Program-made: the position numbers and the translations under genes
Notes under the pieces: generated by a model
Database searches by the model: none
What the model was told of the DNA's origin: nothing
What the model saw: only the letters and a program-made list of their open reading frames with translations
In this document: positions 1 to 11,000 of the stretch, in pieces
Layout: every line of letters starts with the position of its first letter
Position numbering within the stretch: the stretch's first letter is position 1
From: Physella acuta
Lineage: Eukaryota; Mollusca; Gastropoda; Physidae
DNA length: 64,000 nucleotides
Assembly: GCF_028476545.1 (NCBI RefSeq)
Contig: NW_026732030.1
Span: 248,001-312,000 of the forward strand
Direction of reading: 5' to 3'

Positions 1-1036
1 TCGACGTAATTTTCAAAAGTAAAGTTAATCACTTTATTAAACAGCAAAACGAAAATTAACAGTGTACTTAATAGAGAATCAGATTCAGCCAAAATTGTCG
101 GTATTAATTTAGTGGCTTGCGATGTTTTCGTTATAATACACCTAGCTTTACACTTATTTTTTTGTCATACACCTTTATATTAGTAGGAAATTACTGTGAC
201 TTCACCAGATCAAACCGTAACTTTACAAGGCCAAACCGTGACTTGAGTGGCCCATTGACAGACTGTCATTTGATGTTCTGAACGCTTGAGGACACCACCG
301 ACACAATCGATATTCGAACAACGAGCGTTTTATGACACTCTTTGAGATCACGTGGTTCCCGTATTTAATTTCTCGAACAGATCAAGGCCAATTTAAAATG
401 TTCCATTAAAAATAAATTAACACAGTACACAACATGTTTGCCCTCGTTTAAGTTCCGTTCTGTTTGGAAAGTTTTAGGTAGGACAAAAACTGCTTGAATT
501 GGCAGGATCAATGCACAAAAAAGGTGATAATATTGGGAGTTACTCAAGTTTTCATTTGAAACTAAACTAAGTTGATTGAACGAAACATGTGTACGTTTAT
601 GTTCCACATTACGTCAGATGAGCATTTTGCCATGACAAGTAAAAGTGTGAGAACTTGTCCAGTAATTGTACCAAGGTTATGATGGACCACGTCTCATGAT
701 GGACCTAGTCTCAACTCGAGTCCAGCTCTCAAGGTTCGCCTATTGATTGCCTCACCAATGGAGGCGACCCGCATTCCAATCCCCTTAAAACAACATCGGT
801 GACCAGATTTTTTTCTCTTCTCGTCTAAAATACAATTTTGAAACCATTCAGCGTTTCCTGTACCCCAGTACCACTTGTTGGAGCCTGAACTATTTTTTGG
901 CTGTTAGTTCAAGACGTGTTGGCCAGTGGGAACTGGAGGATTGAAAATTCTTTTTGATCAATAAGACAGTGGCCGGCATTAGCACGCTCCACTGGTTTCA
1001 TCCACCCATCCAGTCCCGTTTCTGATTTATTTATTT
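1..1036. other. Non-coding DNA, no feature recognised
   Basis: No exon with a recognisable protein match and no repeat structure was seen here. The longest open frame is an 80-codon minus-strand stretch that resembles nothing known. If the cyclase gene begins upstream of the window, this could be part of one of its long introns (inference). Confidence 0.5.
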
Positions 1037-2012
1037 CTCTCTCCCTCGTGTTTCTCTGTAAGGTCAGGGGTAACATGGACACAATGGTAATTGGGTTTTC
1101 TTTTTAGGGTAAAACTTAGTGGTAACATGGACACAATGGTAATTGGGTTTTCTTTTTTAGGGTAAAACTTAGTGGTAACATGGACACAATGGTAATTGGG
1201 TTTTCTTTTTAGGGTAGATGGTAACATGGACACAGTGGTAATTGGGTTTTCTCTTTAGGGTAGATGGTAACATGGACACAATGGTGATTGGGTTTTCTCT
1301 TTAGGGTAGATGGTAACATGGACACAATGGTGATTGGGTTTTCTCTTTAGGGTAGATGGTAACATGGACACAATGGTGATTGGGTTTTCTTTTTAGGGTA
1401 AAACTTAGTGGTAACATGGACACAATGGTAATTGGGTTTTCTCTTTAGGGTAAAACTTAGTGGTAACATGGACACAATGGTGATTGGGTTTTCTCTTTAG
1501 GGTAAAACTTAGTGGTACCATGGACACAATGGTAATTGGGTTTTCTCTTTAGGGTAAAACTTAGTGGTAACATGGACATAGTGGTAATTGGGTTTTCTCT
1601 TTAGGGTAAGTGGTAACATGGCCACAATGGTAATTGGGTTTTCTCTTTAGGGTAAAACTTAGTGGTAACATGGACGCAATGGTAATTGGGTTTTCTCTTT
1701 AGGGTAAATCTTAGTGGTAACATGGACACAATGGTAATTGGGTTTTCTCTTTAGGGTAAGTGGTAACATGGCCACAATGGTAATTGGGTTTTCTCTTTAG
1801 GGTAAAACTTAGTGGTAACATGGACGCAATGGTAATTGGGTTTTCTCTTTAGGGTAAATCTTAGTGGTAACATGGACACAATGGTAATTGGGTTTTCTCT
1901 TTAGGGTAAATCTTAGTGGTAACATGGACACAACGGTAATTGGGTTTTCTCTTTAGGGTAAATCTTAGTGGTAACATGGACATAGTGGTGATTGGGTTTT
2001 TTTTTTAAGATG
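1037..2012. repeat. Minisatellite, 43-52 bp unit, about 20 copies
   Basis: Tandem copies read GGTAACATGGACACAATGG, then TAATTGGGTTTTCTCTTTAG, then GGTA with or without AAACTTAGT. The optional part gives two unit lengths, near 43 and 52 bp. Copies are nearly identical in the middle and decay at the right end (about 1985-2060). Every unit contains a pyrimidine-rich tract ending in TTTAG directly followed by GGTAA, which looks like a 3' splice site set against a 5' splice site. The short ORFs across it are repeat translations and not genes. Confidence 0.95.
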
Positions 2013-2408
2013 ATTGGTAACACAGGCAGCGTGGTAATTAGGCTTTTTACTTAGGTCATCGATAGCATTGACGCTAGTTGAGCTTTTTATACTCCTCTCC
2101 GTGAGGATAAAAGCTGACATTTATTACATTATTTGCTCCTTGTATAGTGTTCGTCTTGTCTACCTTTAAACTTTGAACTCAAGTTTATAAGATCTGGTAT
2201 CAGTGTAATTATGGCACTGTCTGCCCCCCTCCCCCCCCCCCCCTCCACCTCCTGGCCAACCAGTGGCTACTTTGTCAAACATTGCTTGCACTTCACCGGT
2301 CATGGCCTCCATCTGTGTAGCCTAAACGGGAGAATGATTTCACTCCTCACATATTTCTCTTGACGTGTAAAATACATGACACGGTAAAATAGATATTTCT
2401 GTACGCAA
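2013..2408. other. Spacer between two tandem arrays
   Basis: Unique sequence with a C homopolymer interrupted by T at about 2226-2245. No gene, RNA or element was recognised. Confidence 0.5.
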
Positions 2409-2414
2409 GTGGTA

Positions 2415-3061
2415 AAGGACATGCAGATGGTTCCACGGTGTGCATGTCGCTCGGCACGCTCCCTACTTGTCCAACTACATGCAGATGGTTCCACGGTGTG
2501 CATGTCGCTTGGCACGCTCCCTACTTGCCCAACTACATGCAGATGGTTCCACTGTGTGCATGTCACTTGGCACGCTCCCTACTTGTCCAACTACATGCAG
2601 ATGGTTCCACTGTGTGCATGTCACTTGGCACGCTCCCTACTTGCCCAACTACATGCAGATGGTTCCACGGTGTGCATGTCACTTGGCACGCTCCCTACTT
2701 GTCCAACTACATGCAGATGGTTCCACGGTGTGCATGTCACTTGGCACGCTCCCTACTTGTCCAACTACATGCAGATGGTTCCACGGTGTGCATGTCACTT
2801 GGCACGCTCCTTACTTGCCCAACTACATGCAGATGGTTCCACTGTGTGCATGTCACTTGGCACGCTCCCTACTTGCCCAACTACATGCAGATGGTTCCAC
2901 GGTGTGCATGTCACTTGGCACGCTCCCTACTTGCCCAACTACATGCAGATGGTTCCGCGGTGTGCATGTCACTTGGCACGCTCCCTACTTGCCCAACTAC
3001 ATGCAGATGGTTCCGCGGTGTGCATGTCACTTGGCACGCTCCCTACTTGTCCAACTACATG
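2415..3061. repeat. Minisatellite, 58 bp unit, 11 copies
   Basis: The unit runs CTACATGCAGATGGTTCCAC, GGTGTGCATGTCACTTGGCA, CGCTCCCTACTTGTCCAA. Copies differ by few substitutions (ACGG/ACTG, TGTCC/TGCCC, TCACT/TCGCT). Because 58 is not a multiple of three, each forward frame cycles through all phases of the unit. All three forward frames stay open for 217-242 codons, so these ORFs are a by-product of a unit that lacks stops in every phase. Confidence 0.95.
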
Positions 3062-4095
3062 ACTGTCTCGTGGATCTCCCCCAACAGGTGAAGCGCCTTC
3101 CGTGTAGCGTAAAGAAACCTGATCTCCTTCTATTCCTGGCCCTCGCTTTGTCTCAATCAACTCATTAATTAGAGCCCCCGTGCCGGAGCATCCAACACCA
3201 AGGATCATCTTGCCGGATAATTTCCGTGGCCACCACGACAGCCGGCCTGATGATCCATCATATGGCCGCATTAGTTCACAGTCCGGCACTCCCAGCCTTG
3301 ACACGCCTTCTCAACAAAAAATGGTGGACCAGACTCGCAAGGGAGAGAACTCCAAGTTATCTCTCTCGTGTTGACCTGCTGGGTGCAGCTCCTCCAGCTG
3401 ACAAGAATTCCTTCCCCTGATCAATGACACACAAGCCGTGGAAAAATACAAGCATCCTACGCTATCAACGGCCGGGCCTATAATTAAAACATATAGCCAC
3501 CATGATTAACGTTACCCCCCCCCCCCCCCCCTCCGTTGTCGCTATTGTGGAATGAGCTGCTGTCAGTTTTCTTCCCATCTTATTAGAGTACCCAAAATAT
3601 TTCCATTTGTCTTTGGTAACAAACTGCGGGGTGAACACTTTGGTTTTTTTTTTTTTGTCCTGCAGCTGTTTCTCTCCTATTTGTACAACTATCTCTTGGG
3701 GTTTGTTTACGAGAGTTGCTGTCAGAATGATTCAATAGTAGCTACCGGTGTTTAAATTGTATCCATTGGCTACATGTATTACGTAACAAACTTGTGAGCA
3801 CCAACTTGTTTTTAATTGAACTTGAAATGACCATTGTTTGGATTTTGTTACAATTTTTTTATGAAGGTCGGAAGTCTTTGGTACATTTTTTATGTGACCT
3901 CGTTAGTGGATAAAGGCTTTCAAATCTCTAGTAGAAACTTGTTGTTTTTTTTTTCTGTCCCTCTCGGAGAAAACGCTGACTCGGGTGTTATTTGTTCGAT
4001 TTGTCTTTTGACGATAATTTGTCACGTGATCTGATCGTAGTCATGAGTTATTAACTTTTTACCGTGATATAACACCGCGGGTGTATTGATCGCTT
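3062..4095. other. Non-coding spacer, no gene recognised
   Basis: Short ORFs of 60-110 codons on both strands at 3180-3420 resemble no family I know. A poly-C run lies near 3516-3531. The right part is T-rich. I see no splice-bounded exon here. Confidence 0.45.
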
Positions 4096-7055
4096 CAACT
4101 CAGTCTCAGATATCTTGAAATAACGAATGGAACTACAGCAGCTTATAAGATTGTGGTCAATGGTCTCAGATATCCTGAAATAACGAATGGAACTACAGCA
4201 GCTTATAAGATTGTGGTCAATGGTCTCAGATATCCTGAAATAACGAATGGAACTACAGCAGCTTATAAGATTGTGGTCAATGGTCTCAGATATCCTGAAA
4301 TAACGAATGGAACTACAGCAGCTTATAAGATTGTGGTCAGTAGTCTCAGATATCTTGAAATAACGAATGGAACTACAGCAGCTTATAAGATTGTGGTCAG
4401 TAGTCTCAGATATCTTGAAATAACGAATGGAACTACAGCAGCTTATAAGATTGTGGTCAATAGTCTCAGATATCTAGAAATAACGAATGGAACTACAGCA
4501 GCTTATAAGATTGTGGTCAGTAGTCTCAGATATCTAGAAATAACGAATGGAACTACAGCAGCTTATAAGATTGTGGTCAATGGTCTCAGATATCCTGAAA
4601 TAACGAATGGAACTACAGCAGCTTATAAGATTGTGGTATATAGTCTCAGATATCTAGAAATAACGAATGGAACTACAGCAGCTTATAAGATTGTGGTCAG
4701 TAGTCTCAGATATCTTGAAATAACGAATGGAACTACAGCAGCTTATAAGATTGTGGTCAATAGTCTCAGATATCTAGAAATAACAAATGGAACTACAGCA
4801 GCTTATAAGATTGTGGTCAATAGTCTAAGATATCTAGAAATAACGAATGGAACTACAGCAGCTTATAAGATTGTGCTCAATAGTCTCAGATATCTAGAAA
4901 TAACGAATGGAACTACAGCAGCTTATAAGATTGTGGTCAATGGTCTCAGATATCCTGAAATAACGAATGGAACTACAGCAGCTTATAAGATTGTGGTATA
5001 TAGTCTCAGATATCTAGAAATAACGAATGGAACTACAGCAGCTTATAAGATTGTGGTATATAGTCTCAGATATCTAGAAATAACAAATGGAACTACAGCA
5101 GCTTATAAGATTGTGGTCAATGGTCTCAGATATCTAGAAATAACGATAAGAACTACAGCAGCTTATAAGATTGTGGTCAATAGTCTCAGATATCTAGAAA
5201 TAACGAATGGAACTACAGCAGCTTATAAGATTGTGCTCAATAGTCTCAGATATCTTGAAATAACGAATGGAACTACAGCAGCTTATAAGATTGTGGTCAA
5301 TAGTCTAAGATATCTTGAAATAACGAATGGAACTACAGCAGTTTATAAGATTGTGATATATAGTCTCAGATATCTAGAAATAACGAATGGAACTACAGCA
5401 GCTTATAAGATTGTGGTATATAGTCTCAGATTTCTTGAAATAACAAATGGAACTACAGCAGCTTATAAGATTGTGGTCAATAGTCTCAGATATCTTGAAA
5501 TAACGAATGGAACTACAGCAGCTTATAAGATTGTGATATATAGTCTCAGATATCTAGAAATAACGAATGGAACTACAGCAGCTTATAAGATTGTGGTCAG
5601 TAGTCTCAGATATCTTGAAATAACGAATGGAACTACAGCAGCTTATAAGATTGTGGTCAATAGTCTCAGATATCTAGAAATAACGAATGGAACTACAGCA
5701 GCTTATAAGATTGTGCTCAATAGTCTCAGATATCTTGAAATAACGAATGGAACTACAGCAGCTTATAAGATTGTGGTCAATAGTCTAAGATATCTTGAAA
5801 TAACGAATGGAACTACAGCAGTTTATAAGATTGTGATATATAGTCTCAGATATCTAGAAATAACGAATGGAACTACAGCAGCTTATAAGATTGTGGTATA
5901 TAGTCTCAGATTTCTTGAAATAACAAATGGAACTACAGCAGCTTATAAGATTGTGGTCAATAGTCTCAGATATCTTGAAATAACGAATGGAACTACAGCA
6001 GCTTATAAGATTGTGATATATAGTCTCAGATATCTAGAAATAACGAATGGAACTACAGCAGCTTATAAGATTGTGGTCAGTAGTCTCAGATATCTTGAAA
6101 TAACGAATGGAACTACAGCAGCTTATAAGATTGTGGTCAATAGTCTAAGATATCTAGAAATAACGAATGGAACTACAGCAGCTTATAAGATTGTGCTCAA
6201 TAGTCTCAGATATCTAGAAATAACGAATGGAACTACAGCAGCTTATAAGATTGTGGTCAATAGTCTAAGATATCTTGAAATAACGAATGGAACTACAGCA
6301 GTTTATAAGATTGTGATATATAGTCTCAGATATCTAGAAATAACGAATGGAACTACAGCAGCTTATAAGATTGTGGTATATAGTCTCAGATTTCTTGAAA
6401 TAACAAATGGAACTACAGCAGCTTATAAGATTGTGGTCAATAGTCTCAGATATCTTGAAATAACGAATGGAACTACAGCAGCTTATAAGATTGTGATATA
6501 TAGTCTCAGATATCTAGAAATAACGAATGGAACTACAGCAGCTTATAAGATTGTGGTCAGTAGTCTCAGATATCTAGAAATAACGAATGGAACTACAGCA
6601 GCTTATAAGATTGTGGTCAGTAGTCTCAGATTTCTTGAAATAACGAATGGAACTACAGCAGCTTATAAGATTGTGGTATATAGTCTCAGATAGCTTGAAA
6701 TAACGAATGGAACTACAGCAGCTTATAAGATGGTGGTATATAGTCTCAGATATCTAGAAAAACGAATGGAACTACAGCAGCTTATAAGATAGTGGTCAAT
6801 AGTCTAAGATATCTTGAAATAACGAATGGAACTACAGCAGCTTATAAGATTGTGGTATATAGTCTTAGATATCTTGAAATAACGAATGGAACTACAGCAG
6901 CTTATAAGATTGTGGTCAATAGTCTCAGATATCTAGAAATAACGAATGGAACTCAGCAGCTTATAAGATTGTGGTCAATACAACTTGTTCTCAGATATCT
7001 TGAAATAACGAATGGAACTATTATAAGATTGTCGTCAATACAACTTGAGTTATCT
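4096..7055. repeat. 60 bp satellite array, about 49 copies, with a 480 bp higher-order repeat
   Basis: The unit runs TCTCAGATATCTTGAAATAA, CGAATGGAACTACAGCAGCT, TATAAGATTGTGGTCAATAG. Nearly every copy is exactly 60 bp, so one forward frame stays open for 846 codons (4153-6693). It encodes a 20-residue repeat containing EITNGTTAAYKI. Between about 5161 and 6600, eight-unit blocks recur. The GTTTATAAG variant occurs at 5341, 5821 and 6301, and the CAGATTTCTT variant near 5430, 5910 and 6390, each 480 bp apart. Small indels break the register after about 6755, and the last copies at 6960-7050 are shortened. No start context, introns or non-repeat protein part suggests a gene; a repetitive protein cannot be fully excluded. 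Confidence 0.93.
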
Positions 7056-7324
7056 TGGCAGTTTATGGAAGTTCAATGCAACACTATTCTTATACTTAGC
7101 TAGAAAATAAAGTGTATTCAACAACAGTGTAAGGAAAATCAACTGAATACACAGCAAATTTAATTAAACATTGTTTAAATGTAACAGAAATGATATGTAA
7201 TACCAGTAGCTTATCCAGGGGGAGCTAAACTAGTTTTAATGAAGTTATTTCCCATTGCTCCAAACGTTTTTTTTTTCTATTTTTTTTTGTAAAAGTTACT
7301 TTTAATTAATTTCTGTTACATATA
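7056..7324. other. AT-rich spacer
   Basis: Unique AT-rich sequence between the 60 bp satellite and a hAT insertion. No coding or structural signal was seen. Confidence 0.5.
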
Positions 7325-7332
7325 ATTTCATT

Positions 7333-7645
7333 CAGGGGCGTAGCGAGGGGGGGGGCGGGGGTGTGGACCGCACCGGGCGACACCATTTAGGGGAATGACA
7401 CCAAGGAAAAAATAGCAAAATATATAGAGAAAAACTTGAGGGGGGTGCAAATCGAAAGTTCGAGGGGGAGGTGGTGCAAATCGAAAACTTGAGGGGGGGG
7501 GGGTGCAAATCAAAAGTTTGAGGGAGGTGCAAATCGAAAATTTGAAAGTTTGTCCCCGGGAAGGGTCGCTACGCCTCTGGGGGGGGGGGGGGGGTGACAC
7601 CATTAAGTGCCGCACCGGGTGACACCCGACCTCGCTATGCCACTG
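7333..7645. mobile_element. Non-autonomous hAT element (MITE) with 8 bp target duplication
   Basis: The element begins CAGGGGCGTAGCGAGG and ends CCTCGCTATGCCACTG, which are imperfect inverted ends of the hAT type. It is flanked by the direct repeat ATTTCATT at 7325-7332 and 7646-7653. An 8 bp duplication is the hAT signature (established knowledge). The interior holds four to five degenerate copies of a G-run followed by TGCAAATCGAAA and A/GTTTGAGG, plus a GACACCATT motif near both ends. There is no transposase. The same family recurs at 33574, 39392 and, more distantly, 23411. Confidence 0.9.
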
Positions 7646-7653
7646 ATTTCATT

Positions 7654-8001
7654 AATGAGATCTTGGCTTAATGAGATCTAGTGTTGTGATCCAATTGGGC
7701 ATTTGGCATTTTAGCTCATTATTTAGTTAGTCTATAAACTTTTTTAAAATAAATGTAAGTAGAATTTGAGAAGTAATTAACTTCTTCCACATTGTAGCCC
7801 TTTATACATAGACAATAGAAACCCATCTTTGTAACAGCTCTGTAGTTGATGTAAACTCATACATCCAAGACCTTGTTAAGCAGTGGTAAACAATATTCTC
7901 TGATGAAGGTGTAATATTAAATCTTCATAATTATGTATGTGTGTGTTTGTGTGTATATACTAATATAGGTTTGTTGCTATTGATGATTCTTGTGCCCATA
8001 G
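7654..8001. other. Intron sequence upstream of the first cyclase exon in the window
   Basis: AT-rich sequence ending in the acceptor TTCTTGTGCCCATAG at 8001. The preceding C1a exon, which would carry the catalytic aspartates and the ILGDCYYC-type motif of the family, was searched for by eye and not found. Confidence 0.5.
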
Positions 8002-11000
8002 ATTGGTGCGTGACTTGACTGGTGTCAATGTAAATATGAGGGTCGGCATCCACTCTGGACGTGTCCACTGTGGTGTCCTGGGCTTGTACAAATGGCAGTA
8101 TGACGTCTGGTCTAATGACGTCACACTGGCCAATCACATGGAGAGTGGAGGGTTACCTGGGTAAGTCAGCTGATGCCATTTGTTTGTATTAAAGTTAGGT
8201 GATGTTGTTGAAGTGTAGGTTTGTTGCTAGGTACTTCACACCATAAGTAGACAAATGTTACAGAATATAGTAATTGTAAAGATAGAACTGAATAACCAGG
8301 TGAAATTTACCGTTTCACACAGTGAATTCACCTTGACTGCCATGACTTGTTGCTTCAGATACACTGACACAAGATAAACATATCTGAATCTCCTACACTG
8401 ACACAAGATAAACATATCTGAATCTCCTACACTGACACAAGATAAACATATCTGAATCTCCTTCACTGACACAAGATAAACATATTTGAATCTCCTTCAC
8501 TGACACAAGATAAACATATCTGAATCTCCTACATTGACACAAGATAAACACAATTGAATCTCCTACACTGATATGTTTAGAGTTTTGATTTAACATTCAT
8601 TTTTCCCAGACATGTTCATATAAGTGCAGCCACAAAGGAATACCTGAATGGTGACTACGATGTGGTTCCAGGGAAAGGTGGCACTCGAGATTCTTATATT
8701 AAGAACCTCAATATACAGACGTTCCTTATTAAAACAGACACACGTAGATACAAAGTAAGTATCACTTGGTGATAGGTGATCAGATGCAGTAGCATCTAGT
8801 TACTTGAAGGTTATAGATCAGATATAGATCACTAATATCTAGTTTTTTGAAGGTACTTGGTCAGATAGTTACACACTAATATCTTGTTTATTTCTAAACA
8901 AGTTTGACACTTATGATTGTTATTGTGTTGTTAGAGTTGAGCTATAGTAGCTTAAAATTTTCCCAACTTGCAGGCATTTGATAATGTCCGGGAACATGTA
9001 ACAAGTGGAGCTATGAAGTTAATGGGAATTGAGGAAAAAGGAAATGTTGTGTAAGTCATCTTAACTCTCTCCTGTCTTGTGGCTCTCTTGTTTTTTTTCA
9101 TCAATCATATTTCATGACTCACTGAGTCTCATGACCGTCCTGTTGAGTGACATGACTCTCCTGCCCTCATCATGAGTATAACATGAATAATCCACAATCC
9201 GCACTATATTTTTTTCTTATTGATTCCTGTATACAAGAAAATGTCAATTTTTCAGCAACGACCATAAAGGTATAGAGGATGAAGTGAATGAGTACCTGAG
9301 TAGAGCTATAGATGCCAGGAGTGTTGACAGGTTGAGAGCAGATCATGTCAAAGGCCTTTTCATGACATTCCGCAAAGCGTCAATTGAAGAAAAAGTGAGT
9401 CACTTGAGACTTTATTGGCAATTTCATGCAGCTTCATACTTGGGTCACATGAAAATCAATTTTAAACCAGCTACTGGTTGGTTAAATGTATTTCTTTTTA
9501 AACAAATGAGTCTGGGTTTTTATTATTTTAATTTAATTAAATTGCCATCTCTCGAAAACAAGAGTTTAATCATTTTTTTGGTCCTGTCCCATTCCCCCAC
9601 CCCCCCCCCCCCCCCCACCCCCACCCCCACCCACCCAGCCATCCCCAACTTATCAAGGCTTTAATTGACATGCTCTTCCTGTCTGTGAGATGGACAGACA
9701 TTTTTTGAACAGTGTGAATTTTAGCTCGGCAACTCATCCATCCCCACCCCACCCCTGGGATGTTTAATAAATGGCAGCTGGAGAAATATTTTGGGGTGCA
9801 AAGAGTGCATGGTGGCCTCGGACATTTCCTTAACTTCCTTCTCTTAGAACTAGTGCAATTAACAAAGAAGTTCTTGTAGATTTATAAATTCAAGAGTTGA
9901 AAACGGAATATGCTTATTTCTTTCAACGAAGACTTTTAGCTAATCTTTCTAAAGATGGATCTCACATAAGCTAACAGTCGTCCCCAACCCCACCCACTCC
10001 ACCCAACACAATAAGGAAATTCAAAATTAAAGTAATTCAAATAAACATTACTACATAACAAAGACCTTATACAGAGTTGTGAAAGCATAGAAATTATAAG
10101 CCTACAACTGGTAAACATGTTGTTTGTGTTGGTTAATATATTGTACTTTTGATTATAAAAACTGCTATTCTATTATTTTTTTATTGATTTTTTTGCTTTT
10201 TGTTTGTGACATATCTATAGGCAAAGTAAAACAGACTTGACAACAAAATATTTTTAAACAGCACATAAAACATAAATGTAAAAATGAGTGTAGAAAAATT
10301 GTAAATGATTGAAATATCCATGACTGTCTAACTTTTTCTGGTTTTTATCTTTCAGTTTTCTAAAAAACCAGACAAGATGTTCTCCGACCATGTCCTGTGT
10401 CAGCTCATTATTGTCCTGCTCATTGTCACCTCACACATTCTCCTATCTGACGTGTAAGTCTAGCCTGAATGGTGCAGCATCACATTGATGAACCAGTCTG
10501 CCAAATAAGGCTTCAACTGAATTTGCCAAAATGGTTAAAGATAATTGTTTTTTTAGTTTAATTATTGTCTAAACAATTTTAAATTAACAAACTGTGATCA
10601 AACAGATGGTGTATCTGGACACATTGATTTACTAAAAGACATTTTTTTGTTATGGTTTTTTGTTGTTATTTCTAAAATGGGGATTCCTACAAAATAGTCC
10701 AAATATTTCATTCATCTTTATTCATTTTTCCTATAACAGAGCACTTAGTTTTAAAGTGATCTCATCAAGTTTTTTTGTTGAGTAAAATAAATTAAGTGTA
10801 GCCTATCTACAAATTAGGCACTTGATACATTTTCCTATTATATCTGAATCAATGATTGACAGGTTGCCAAGTTTTTTGGAGCATAGACTCACAAAGAAGT
10901 AAATACTGAGAAGATTTTGTGTGTTCAGTCCAGTTTGGCTCTTTGTTTAGTTTTCATTTGTCAAAAGTTAACTATTTCATTATAACATTAAAGTTGTACT

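Noticed and set aside
4153-6693. 846-codon ORF as a protein-coding gene
   Set aside because: It is wholly tandem repeat with a 60 bp unit, has no unique segment or splice structure, and is explained by homogenisation of a stop-free unit. It is kept only as a finding.
1027-7103. CRISPR-like repeat-spacer arrays
   Set aside because: The repeats are directly adjacent with no unique spacers, and the DNA is clearly eukaryotic.
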